The position numbers were made by a program, and so were the translations under genes. Source: Oryzias latipes (lineage: Eukaryota; Chordata; Actinopteri; Beloniformes; Adrianichthyidae). Taken from it: a stretch of 64,000 nucleotides of DNA. Numbering within the stretch: the first letter of the stretch is position 1; the number at the start of each line of letters is the position of its first letter. The stretch is from positions 10,443,983 through 10,507,982 of the forward strand of contig NC_019859.2 in the NCBI RefSeq assembly GCF_002234675.1, written 5' to 3'. The notes beneath the pieces were generated by a model. The model searched no databases and was not told the DNA's origin. It saw only the letters and a program-made list of their open reading frames with translations. Of the stretch, positions 1 to 10,480 are shown one piece after another.

Positions 1-131
1 CAGCGTCCATCTGACTGAGGACCATTATAAACTCCGTTCTTGCCTGTTCAACAGCACACGCGCCCCGTACACCATGAAAATCAACCACAGTTGGGCCATT
101 AAAACACATAAATGCACGAGGAAGACTGAAA
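1..131 (-). other. Unidentified open exon-like stretch at left edge
   Basis: Read on the minus strand, about 40 codons are open from roughly 131 to the window edge, including an in-frame ATG followed by Cys-Phe-Asn-Gly and later Val-Asp-Phe-His-Gly-Val-Arg-Gly. The frame has no stop before position 1, so it could be the first exon of a gene continuing to the left. A second, shorter frame with its own ATG ends in a stop and would be a candidate upstream ORF. I do not recognise the peptide and see no splice donor inside the window. Forty open codons can occur by chance, so this is only a candidate. Confidence 0.2.
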
Positions 132-899
132 AAGCCAGGAAGATTGCTGTCGGCTACACCTAGCTAACAACAACATCCGGCTAACGTAACTTGTAGTTTT
201 TACGGTGACGCCATGTTACGTGACTGTAAGCGTACTGTTTTTGACTTGGTTGTTTGGGCTAATCAAACGGCAGAAAATATCCAAATCCATATTTTTTTTA
301 TTGAGAAAATTGGCCGACACTTAAGTCACATCGACAGAGAGTTATGAAAATTAACAGAAAAGCTAAAAGCTAACCGTAAAAACCGAGCTCTTTAATCCTA
401 CCTTCGTCAATACGTTAGTATCCGAATCCTCGATACGAATTTTCAGCCCGCCGACACCGCAGTCCGGTTATTTTTTAAATACAATTCAAAATGGAAGAGT
501 TTATAAACATTGACAAATACATTTGCGCGCTGAGATCCAAACAGTAGTGGATCTAGCCGACAATTTACAAACATTGGAGAGTAGATATGCTGGCCAATCA
601 CAGGTGGCCCAATAGGCGTTGTACTTCCATAAATGGTAAGAGAGGCGTGGTTACAACTCTGTTACTACGTTATCACTGTGGTAACAGTGGGGATTGACCA
701 ATCAGAGCGCGAAGCGAAGAAAGCGGGCGATTCGTATTCGTTTGTTTCTTCAAAGACAGTCCATTCACATTTCCACGCTTTGGTTGTATTTCTTCACAAC
801 AGTGTGGAAAAAAAGGCGGGTTCATGTCTTTCGTTTTAGGCGGAATTTGCCGGCACTGATTGCACGGTGGTGAACCACACCACGGCTGCTAAATTCAGC
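132..899. other. Intergenic stretch, no gene recognised
   Basis: I see no recognisable protein exon, RNA gene or transposon here. Part of it (about 420-560) is moderately CpG-containing and could belong to a promoter of a gene to the left. The only ORF starts at 633 and is short, with no recognisable domain. Confidence 0.4.
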
Positions 900-1167
900 A
901 TATAAAGTCCTCAAGGAACAACTCACAAAGAAACAGGTGCACAAAAAACAAGTTGTTTTCAGAGGAATAATCTTATTTCAACAATTTTAAAAAGATCTGA
1001 AAAGGTGACAATAAAATCAAATTGCATGGAGATTTAATATAAAACAGTTAAAACACACAAAAAAGAAGTAAATTAAAGAAATTCTTCAGGTGCAGATAAA
1101 AGGTAAAATTCATTGTGCTCTTCTGGAAGTCCTGGAGATATGCAGTAAAGCATCTTGCAGGCTTTAC
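900..1167 (-). other. ap1m2: Probable ap1m2 3' UTR
   Basis: This lies directly downstream of the ap1m2 stop codon on the minus strand. A variant poly(A) signal ATTAAA reads on the minus strand near 1034-1039. I see no canonical AATAAA, so the exact transcript end is not defined from sequence. Confidence 0.5.
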
Positions 1168-4100
1168 TTAGGCATTTGTTCTCAACTGGTAATCTAAAAC
1201 AACAACAAATGCACACAATTTAAAACACAGATAGTGTCTACTTCATACTTGAATTTTAATCAAATATACGTAATTATTATAGTATACCTCCACTTTGTGT
1301 TATATAGCGCACCCAGGGTAAAGCCTGGTAGCCACTTTTTTCAATGATTTTCATATACCGAACCTGAAAAAAAATGCATAAAGTTAAATGACACATTATT
1401 ATCGCATATAGATTAGAAGGCAAAGACAAAACAAGTCAATGGACATAAAAAAAACTATTTAAAAGTCTTAATGACAATACAGTAATTGGCAACTGATATA
1501 ATAAACACTTTGAAGCATTCATACCTGAATTCCTGACACTGTAAAGTATGGGATTTCAAATTTAACAGTAATGGGAGGTTTGCCTTCAAGCTCGTCCTTT
1601 TCAACACTGGGTAACCCAAAGTGAGCTCTCATGAGAAACTCTTTTCCTCCCTAAATGGTTAGATGTAGACAAGGACAATTAAAAATGTTTATAATTATGG
1701 TAAATGGAGAGAATGTAAAATGAGTGAAATGTTCTCATTCCATTGTGTGTTTCTCACAGGAAAGGACTTGATGGTCCAAAGCACCAGGTCCTTCTCAGGC
1801 ACATACTTAGCACTCCCTGTGCTGGTTTTGAACTTGGGTGAATCGGCATCACTGGGGACTGGGACCCGAATCTCAACATTATTTGCCACAGATTGCTTTT
1901 TAAACTGCCCCTTTGCCTAAAAAACACAGGACAAAAAGTCATTTTGTGAAATTATCGCTAATGGTTATTATTCTTTTTTTTGGGATACAACTTCAATATT
2001 GGAATGGTTTTAAAACTTATTAAGAAAGTACACAAAGTTGTTTTTTCCTTACAAGACTCAGTAAACATCTAACAGTTCCATCTTTCTTAAAAAAACAATA
2101 TTCAGGCAAACTAATACGGTTCCATATAAAAATAAAACTGTTTTTAAATGTCATTGTAAGATGCAACATTGAAAATGAAATTTAAAGCATCAAGCAGGTT
2201 CAGATGCAAAGTCGTACAGACATTCAGCCAATGTAACATATAAAAGCTGCAACTATGAAATTCTGCATATTTTGAACCCAGTAATGTTGTAAATGTGTTT
2301 GCAACCTTGCTATGCTTTGATCAAGTTTACTGGGCAAAACAAGCCCAAATCATCAACCACCATGCTTACATTTTGACATAAATTGTTTTAGCTGACATGG
2401 AGTTCAAAATAAATACATATATGAAAAATATATGAAAATTTAGAGTTGTAATTAGTCTTAAACAAGCAGCAAAGTACCTTAACCATGATTTCCACTCGAC
2501 TGTGAGAAAATTTTTCTATCACAGATTCGATCCATATCAATGGTTTCACCTGCAAAACATACATTAAGTCTGTTATTTATTTATATAAACGCATAATAAT
2601 AATTGCATTTTCCAAAGGTAAAAAGTAATGTGGTGAACCTTACATGAGTATTGATGCGATAAGACATCAGTTCAGACTCTCCATCAGGAGGAATGAAGGA
2701 GATGGTACGATCGCTGTCAAAGCGTGAGAGACGGACGCACTGATGGAACTTCACATCCTCCATCATCACCGTTTTCCCCTTGTCACCTGAACACAAAACA
2801 CACAACCGGCGTGCTTCAAATGAAGACAGATCCTATTCAGTTTCCTGCTATAGAACAGACATAAAAAGCAAAAGTGCTTACGGCCAGTGAGAGAAAAAAG
2901 CACACGATCGTTGAGACCGAGACGCAGTTCAGGCATCCCAGACAGCATGGTCTTCAGCTTGATGCTGCCCACAATGTCGCTGCTCATCACACTGCCATTG
3001 GCATTCACCTTAAAGAGGAATAAATAAGTAATGATGAACTCAATTAGAGTTAAAAACAACCTATTTTAGTCTTTTCAAATACCAAAATGGAGAAATCTAC
3101 ACACATAAAAATATCAAATCAAATATTGTGTTGCTCTTACAAAAAGTTAATTTAGTAATAAATATAGCAGATCATATTGTTAGAAGGTGCAGTGGTAAAT
3201 AAGACTTTTCAATTTTTTGCTGTTCATGGTTTCAAAAGCACAAACAAAAAGTATTTTATTTCTGTCCGTAACTCCACTTTGGAAATAACAAGAGCTTTTT
3301 TTTTGGTTTCCCTTTACTAAGGGTTTTTTTGTTTCTCTGGTATTTTAATAAATGTAAATTGTGTTCAGGTTTTCCTGTTGCAAGAGCCAAAGCAAAAGCT
3401 TTGACTTAGTCACCTTGAAGTTTTACACTAAAGGTTTTGACAACAGGTTGTAATCTGATGCCATTTTTCAACCGCCTGATTTCTCTTTTCTTCTCGGCCA
3501 GCTCATCTTTGCATCGGTCTTTTGATGTCTACCACGTTGGTACGATCACAAAGCGATGACAGCGTCTCCTGCAGACCATTGTTTAAAAGACAAGCTGCAC
3601 AGACTCCAACCGCTGATCTTCCAACTTCCAAACCAGCACTCTCCTTTTGAAAAATGGCAGCCCCACAGAATCTGCTTCCAGAATCTGCTGTTTTCACTGA
3701 ATTGGGTTTTCTCCAAACCAGTGAAATGTTGCCCACATTGCTGGCTGCAGCACAGGCATCATAGATCCAGCTCTGGGATTAGCGTTTGGCATCACTAAAG
3801 GATTATAGTGAAAGCGTCTCCTCTGAGAATTTCTTTTAAAAGGTTTGATCTGTGCATGCACGGCTGAACAAAAGAGCAGTGGATAGAGGGTAATTTTTCT
3901 GAGATGTCTCAACAGTTTCAAATATTTCCAGGCTCTCTGGTACTTTTTGGGAGGAGTCAAAGGTATATAAACATAAAAATTCAACAACAAAAAAATTGCA
4001 GCTGTAGAAATGATATATAGTCCTAAAAAACAATCTTCTTGTAAAATATTTTCTAGAGGCAGGCAAATAGGTAACCATATCGTAATCACCCAATAATATA

Positions 4101-7100
4101 TTTTTTAAATATGTCACTTATACAAACTGAAAACAATATATCTCACTTGTTGGATCTGAAGGGTAAAATAAAGACTAAAGAATAACAACCATGTTTATTG
4201 ATCAGTGTGTATTCCGGCTACAAACAAAGTTCCTAAAATGATCTCTTAGATAAGGCAAAGTAAAATGAAAGTTTTGTTGGATTCAACCATCTGTTACTTA
4301 AAAAAAAGCACAAAAAGACTTTTATTTAAATTGAATTCTGTAGTAAAGTTGTACATTTTTTTAGCATGTGTGTCAATGGGAGTTGCTCCCTACTGAAACT
4401 TGCCTCTAGTGGTCATTTGAGGAACTGCAGAATTTATTAACGGTTTGAAACAAAATGTGGGGACTTGACATAAAACAGATTTGCATGCTTTTTTTCTTAA
4501 CAGTACACTGTGTTCTGCATCTGGATTGGCTGTTGACCTTGTCAATCAATCTCCTCCATGCTGTGTCTCCTGTACAGAATGTGTACAGCTTACCAGAGAT
4601 ACATAAATCTTTGATCACGCTCAGATCTTTGTTTTCATTCTATGACACTGGACTTATTTTTCTATGAAGGTTTGAACTTTGAGAGTTTAAACCAAAGAGA
4701 AAAATGTCTAAATGTTCATGTCTGAGAAAAGTGTGTAGTGAAGGCTTTTACAGCATCTGTAATCCTACTTTGCGGATTTCACCTTTCACAGGTTACTTTT
4801 AGAACGTAAACCCCCCAATAAGCGAGGAAACACTATTGCCTCAAGGCGTTGGATGTGAATTTGCTCTTTAAACTCAAAGTGCACTGAATTGAGCTGGACC
4901 TTCATCCTTTAACATACCAGTACATTGATGGACTCTATGACATCAATGAAGACCTCGTTCTTCTTGTATTTGATGCCTTCTGACCGCCAGGAGACGGCAT
5001 TGGTCACTGTGGTCGGCACCTTGGTCTTTGCCACCTCTAACTTCGTCCCCTCCTGAGTAATGTATCTGGGGGAAAAAAATTGCCAAGAGATTCAGTTCTA
5101 TGGAGTAACATCGCTTACATGCTGTATTTAAATTTGCCTTGTCTGCGCCTGTGTCTCACTCACTCCTGTAGGATTTTGCTGTCAGTAGTCTGAGGAAATC
5201 CAAAGTCCATCAGCTCATCCAGAAGCTCATAGACAACCACAAAATTATCCTGAATGCTCTCCTCCTCCAGTTCTTTAAAATACTCCGTAAACACCTGCAT
5301 CACAGAAACAGATCCTTTATCTGTTGGTGCTCTGAGCAGCTGAGGTTTGGTTTTAGGTAGACACAAAGATTTCTCTGTAAACTTCTACCTGCTTAGCAGA
5401 TAGATGGCAAATCTATCAAACCGGTTGAAATGATAAAGCAAAGTTTAACTCACCTCAACCAGTTTGTAAAGAAATGAGTAAACCAGGGAAGCGTTTGAGT
5501 TCTTGTTCGTGGTTGCCACAACTGCACACAGTCTGAGTCAAGGTTGGTTAACAACAGCACGTTCACGGTCAGGTGACGTTATCAGCTCCTCTGCAGCCAA
5601 CGTTGTTTTAATGTGTACAAAGCAGAGTATGAGGATACGGTACAGGTTGCTGTGTTTGATCCACATGAAGTGCACGGTGCCACGTGTTATCACAGGACAG
5701 ATCATGCCTTCCTCTTCCTGTTGCATGAGCAAAGGAATGAAGTGGTCGATTTCTGCCATGTCCACATCGCCTTTGTAGTTCCGACATATCAGCACCTGAG
5801 CAGAAAGTAGAAAAGCACAAAACGCTGTCGGTTGGGGATAAAAGACAAGTCTGACAAGCCATGTTCGGAATAAAATATGTGGGATAGGAAAGCTTTGATT
5901 GGTATCATGTAAACCTATTTTTCATTAAAAAAAATAGCCAACGCAAAAAACTGTTAGATGACCAACCAGCTGACGAAGCTGGACAAAATTGTATTTTTGA
6001 TTCCTAAACTTTTTTCAAACTCTTCAGGGAAGTCTTGGGCACGAATCATAGGTCAGTAGGGTTCATGTCTCTACTCGGAGACCAATTACAAAAGCTTTAC
6101 TTCAAAATATCGGCGTGCAACTTTTCTGGAAATATTTTTACAACATCTTCATAAGTTTTAAAACTATTGTTCATTAGAATATGCTCACAAAGGAGGCAAC
6201 AGGAATAATTCTACCTTTGCAACACATAAAGCATGCTACTTATGGAGTCCTGCAAATGCACTTAGTTTAGAATATGGCATATTTTTGTATAGATTGATTT
6301 CCTGTTTTGGCATCTTGACCCACACCAAAAAAAAAGAGCAAATTGAAAAAAAACATCACAAATAAAGGCTGCAAACATCATTGCATGGCCTGCAGGCAGT
6401 TCCCACGCTCGCCGTAGTGGCTGACCAGCTGCTACATGACCCTCACTCATCCCCTCTGCCTTTGCCACCGTGGTCAGCGCTGCGCGTGGCAAATTTACGA
6501 AAAAACACCTTTTTTAGAATGACGGCTTTTTTGTTAGTTTTATCTCCATAGCAACCATATAATTTTTGGGTCTGCCTGGGGGTGATGAACAGATCTGTGT
6601 TATATTTAAAAGAATCTGCGAAAGTAAACTTTTGGTTTTCCTTGGCAACTGAGTTTTTTTGTTTGTTTGTTTGTAAACCACGTCAACATTCCTAATTTGT
6701 TGATTTTGTATGTTACGTCGTTTCGTTCAGCCAAAAATTCTTGAATTAAATTTCTACATTTGTAAGCTCACTATGCTAATGCTGTTCAGAATCTACAAAC
6801 TTTAAAATCAACTTTTTTGATTTTTCAAATGGCTTCCTAATGATGCTTGAGGAGTTAAGAATGAAAATAGGAAAATAGGAAAATTTCTAGGACTTTTTAT
6901 TTTTAAAAGGTGATTTTTTTTAAAGAAAATTCAAGAAGGCGGCCTGTGCCACAGGTCAAAGGTCAACGAAACTTCGGTGGAGTTGCAGACTTAGGTTGTG
7001 TCCGAACTCCTTTACTACTCACTATATAGTTCACTATATAGTACGTTCACCATTTTGTAGTGTTGTCTGAATCTTCAATACAAAAATCAAGTGCTTTAGG

Positions 7101-8451
7101 AATTTCACAGAAGCCTCTGCGAAAAACCAGTGTGCATCGATGGTCACTAGATTGGTGAATATAGACAACAATGTGTTGCGTAGGAACAATTTTTGCCCAA
7201 AAAAATTGTATTTAAATGTATTTTTTTAATAAACCATCAACGTTTTTGTATTCATAAGACAGTGCATTCACAAAACGATCATTTCAATTATATTTTAACT
7301 TCGTGAAATCCATGACAACATATTCGCCATAAAAAAAGAAAAGAAAAGAAAAGAAAAGTAGTAAGCATGGTGTCCGAATTGCTTTTAAAATCCAGGGCAC
7401 TACATAGTCCAGTACTATATAGTGTTTTAGTAGTTAGGGATTAGGGTGGGAATTCGGACAGAGCTGTAGTGGGGTGTGTGAAAATTTTTACTCATATTGT
7501 GCGATAATGGCCGCCAAGTCGTAGGTCTTGTGGCCATCCCACAATACTTTCAAAACTTCCTTTGGGTATCCCCCACAGGTGTGCTTTGTTAGTGGATATA
7601 GAAATATTTTTTGAGCCTCAAATAAGATTTTGGCCCCATTAGACACTTTCGCACACTGTCATCTCTTTTTTTTTTTGGTGGGGGGAAATGCTTTACTATG
7701 CCCATTAATTAATTTACATGCATTTACAAGGTGCAAGTAAATTTTAAGGAGATTATGAGCATGTGGCGGGGGCAACATTTTTGCTCCAAGGTGCAGTAAA
7801 AAGAAGAAGAGTCACGAAAACGATATGATCCCTGCAGTCCAGGACTGCTAAATCAGACTTTGAAGCAGACCAAAGCAGCTTCCTTTTATTTTGAGAACAA
7901 TGGCTTTCACATTTCCCAGTTCCACTATGCAAAGCAGCCCTAAACTTGACACCTGCCCCCCACCCCCCACCCCACACACGCAGCAGCAAAACTGAAAACC
8001 TGCTGCGGGTCTCTGAGGAGGCAGGAGAAACGCTCCGACAGGATTGCATGTCACACAACTCCTTCATGATCTTGGCGTCAGACGCCCCCTTTAACACACT
8101 CGATCTTCTTTAAGCCTTTGCGAGGCTCCCACCCACACCCGCAGGCGCCCTGCAGATGCTGCGCCAGCTGCGCACCGAGTAGCAGCCGCTAAAAACCGGA
8201 AGTGGAAAGAAGCCGTGAATGAATAATGATCCCGACGCACGCGCGTCATTACATTTTAACGAATACATGAATGTTTAATGGCTGAGGAAAATGACCTGAA
8301 GTCGGTTCAAAAGTTGCTTCGATGTCATAAATAAATAGATAAAGACATAAATGTGCGTGTTGTCCGTTAAAACGAGAGTAATAACTTAACCCCCGGTGAC
8401 GATCTTTACCTTTCCCTTCAGGTCCAACACAAAAATAGCTGAGGCGGACAT
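1168..8451 (-). CDS. ap1m2: AP-1 complex subunit mu-2 (ap1m2), 12 coding exons
   Basis: This is the medium chain of the AP-1 clathrin adaptor, which at the trans-Golgi and recycling endosomes binds Yxx-phi sorting signals; mu-2 is the epithelial paralogue. Coding exons on the minus strand are 8410-8451, 5639-5795, 5454-5521, 5164-5294, 4918-5065, 2882-3008, 2644-2786, 2478-2549, 1758-1916, 1525-1650, 1288-1363 and 1168-1193. They sum to 1275 nt, or 424 aa plus stop, the usual family length. The start reads [14 protein letters not shown]. The N-terminal longin-like part runs to about residue 145; the mu-homology domain follows, with [37 protein letters not shown] and [13 protein letters not shown]. 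Mu-2 rather than mu-1 is indicated by [21 protein letters not shown] and the C-terminus [10 protein letters not shown]. All introns are GT-AG. Intron 1 (5796-8409) contains repeats. No defects are seen. Confidence 0.97.
3009..4917 (-). other. ap1m2 intron 5, no features
   Basis: This 1.9-kb intron between the exons ending at 4918 and 3008 is AT-rich. Short ORFs on both strands show no recognisable domain or codon pattern. I see no identifiable transposon in it. Confidence 0.6.
6740..6990 (-). repeat. Unclassified interspersed repeat, copy R3
   Basis: Reversed, this stretch matches the repeats at 34555-34965 and 35130-35525. Shared blocks are a CGT(C/T)(A/G)ACCTTTGACCT core, an adenine-rich block, an AACT(C/T)CTC-GGCATCA block and GTTGTAGATT-like text. 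The copies are strongly diverged. No coding capacity is visible, and the class is unknown. Confidence 0.5.
6992..7466. mobile_element. Non-autonomous DNA transposon (MITE) in ap1m2 intron 1
   Basis: The two ends are imperfect inverted repeats. The left end begins GTTGTGTCCGAACTCC and continues with ACTATATAGT blocks. The right end shows ACTATATAGTG and finishes GAATTCGGACAGAGC, the reverse complement of the left tip with a few changes. There is no coding region. The terminal GTGTCCGAA resembles abundant fish MITEs, but I cannot assign a superfamily because no clear target duplication was found. Confidence 0.65.
7333..7358. repeat. (AAAAG)n microsatellite
   Basis: About five tandem units of AAAAG lie inside the MITE of ap1m2 intron 1. 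Confidence 0.9.
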
Positions 8452-8700
8452 CGTGCTCGAACCTGCAACTCTTCACTAATAAGCAAACAACTTTCAGCTT
8501 ACGGTGGTTCCGTCTTCCCTTTCGCTATCAAACCCCAGAGAAAACCATAAGTGGGAGAGCAGTCCGCCGAGGCAGTTTTTTTTTCACCTCTGAGAATGTC
8601 GTGACGTGGTCACGCAGGTGAAACATTAACCTCACCTGAACGCGTGGACCCGAAGAGGCTGTGCTGAGCAACTTGACCACAAGAGGGCGCCACCGAAGCA
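8452..8700 (-). promoter_or_regulatory. ap1m2: ap1m2 5' UTR and proximal promoter candidate
   Basis: This is the 250 bases upstream of the ap1m2 start codon. Two E-boxes of the CACCTG/CAGGTG type lie at 8615-8620 and 8633-8638. A palindrome with perfect 6-base arms, CGTGAC-GTG-GTCACG, covers about 8600-8614. CACCTG pairs are the known binding sites of ZEB/Snail repressors, which silence epithelial genes; that ap1m2 is regulated this way here is inference. No TATA box is obvious. Confidence 0.4.
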
Positions 8701-9754
8701 GAGTTGGAAAATCAGGTCAACAACTCTGTTCAGGACGAATGTCATTCATACATTTAGACTTAACTATGCTCTTTATATGACACAATAGACCATTTATTGT
8801 TGGTCTGTACCAAAACACAAACATTTTACATGCATAACTGCAAAACTGGTTGGAGCTAAAGAAGTTCCCGTGGCTCTAGAGATGATACAATTGGAATCCT
8901 TCTACCAAACAAAGATTCCTGAAAAGAAACCCCATTTTCAATCTATTTTTCATTAATCTGGAAATGTGTATAAAATCCTTCAAATATATCAAAAGATATA
9001 TAGGAAAAAATATACAAAAAGTTAACTAAAACGACATTTAAGATTTTTTTTTTGGGGGGGGGGGGGTGTTTGTTTGACACTTAAGCTTGTTATAAAGATA
9101 TGTTTTGATTTTTGTTTTTTGATTTTTTGTTTAATTTAATTTTAGTTATCTTCTCTGCCTAATATAACCTTGAAAAAAAACTACGTTTGGGGCTTCTTTA
9201 CAATTTCATCTTTTTTAATCTAAAAAATATGATAAATTTGCTCCCTTAAACTATTCGCCACAAATACACAAAAATATTTTTAGTACTCAAATAAACATTT
9301 TTTTTAGAATTTTTTTTGGAACAAATTAGAATTTTGTGGATATAAAATAGTATATAATGCAGGCATATTTGTTTTTTGTGTACCCTAATTTGCAATTGGT
9401 GGGTACAAATGAGTATTTTTTCAGTGAACAAATTCATATTTTGTATCATATAGGCACAAATTATTATTTTCAGCGCACATATTAGCATTTTGCCAACACA
9501 AATTTAGATTTTGTGAACACAAATTAGCATTTTCTGTTCACAAATTAACATTTTGTATCCATTTTGTGCACATAAATGAGCATTTTGTGTGCACAAATTA
9601 GCAAAGCATGCATGCAATTACTTGAAAAAAAAATAGTTTTACGCCACGCCAAGTATCAGGAATAAACGCTCACTTTGGGTAATCTAAAGCATTAAAGGAT
9701 AAGTTAATAAAAAGTCTTTTTTAATCAATGTAAAATATTGCTGAATTAATCAAA
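8701..9754. repeat. Intergenic AT-rich DNA with degenerate minisatellite
   Basis: No gene is seen. A run of guanines lies at about 9053-9066. From about 9260 to 9605 a degenerate tandem motif recurs, built on ACAAATTAGCATTTTGTG-like units of 20-35 bases, with ATTTTGT and CACAAAT alternating. It encodes nothing recognisable. Confidence 0.6.
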
Positions 9755-9770
9755 TAAAAAGCTAATATTA
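9755..9770 (+). repeat. Target-site duplication, left copy
   Basis: The 16-base sequence TAAAAAGCTAATATTA here is repeated without mismatch at 14575-14590, exactly bracketing the LINE insertion. This is the signature of target-primed reverse transcription. Confidence 0.92.
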
Positions 9771-9771
9771 G

Positions 9772-9996
9772 AAATACCAGGAAATGGCTTTCCGAGTATA
9801 TGAAGACTACAGCCCTGAGGTGGTGGAACAGAGGAAAGTTTATAAAACTGTGATGTCGGACATGTATCAGAAAGGCTTGCGGCCCTCTCTGCTTTACCCA
9901 GCACGGTTACGCATCATCAAAACGGATGGCACCCGTGTCATGTTCAACTCTGTGGATGAGGCTAAAAAGTTTGTGGAAGACTTTGGACGAGATTAA
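9772..9996 (+). pseudogene. LINE ORF1 C-terminal fragment (truncated)
   Basis: The last 70-75 codons of an L1-type ORF1 remain. The peptide has the ORF1p C-terminal-domain pattern: DYSPEVVEQRK, then GLRPSLLYPARLRI, then FNSVDEAKKFVEDFGRD at the end. The full protein, an RNA-binding chaperone that coats LINE RNA, is several times longer. The upstream trimer and RRM regions are missing because the insertion is 5' truncated. The ATG at 9784 is probably internal, not the native start. Identification rests on the motif pattern only. Confidence 0.75.
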
Positions 9997-10480
9997 ACTG
10001 TCTACTTCAGGTGAAGTATGGAGCTGCTCTAATGCCAAACCATTAGCGTGTAGCTAAGCGTGATGCTCCATGCTTCACGCTACAATCTGCCAATAATTGT
10101 TTACAATGGGTATTTCATAAATACTCTTTAAGATATTACGTCCATTCCTTACTTGCTGTTTCTGTGTGTTTGTTTTAAAGTTTACCTTGTTCTCTTAAAC
10201 TTTATTTTTTTATCTTTATTTTTTTAATAGTTTAACTTACTATTTAAGTATTTGTAGGATAGGTAGGTTGAGTATGGAAGGTTTGCATTTAGATAAGGTA
10301 GGTGTGCTGCAGACATTTGCAGCTAGTTTCACCTGTTTTTTTTTTTTTTTTTTTTGTTTGTTGTTGTTGTCTTTTTGGGGGGGAGGGGGCTGTTTGGGGT
10401 TTGCTGTCTATGTTTCTAGCTCGAACGTTGTATAAATGGTCTGGTGATTATTTCATCCCTCCCTAGCAACACAAGTTGTA

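Noticed and set aside
3694-4117. Minus-strand ORFs of 131 and 93 codons in ap1m2 intron 5
   Set aside because: No domain, poly-hydrophobic AT-rich text, and the flanking exons splice across in frame without them.
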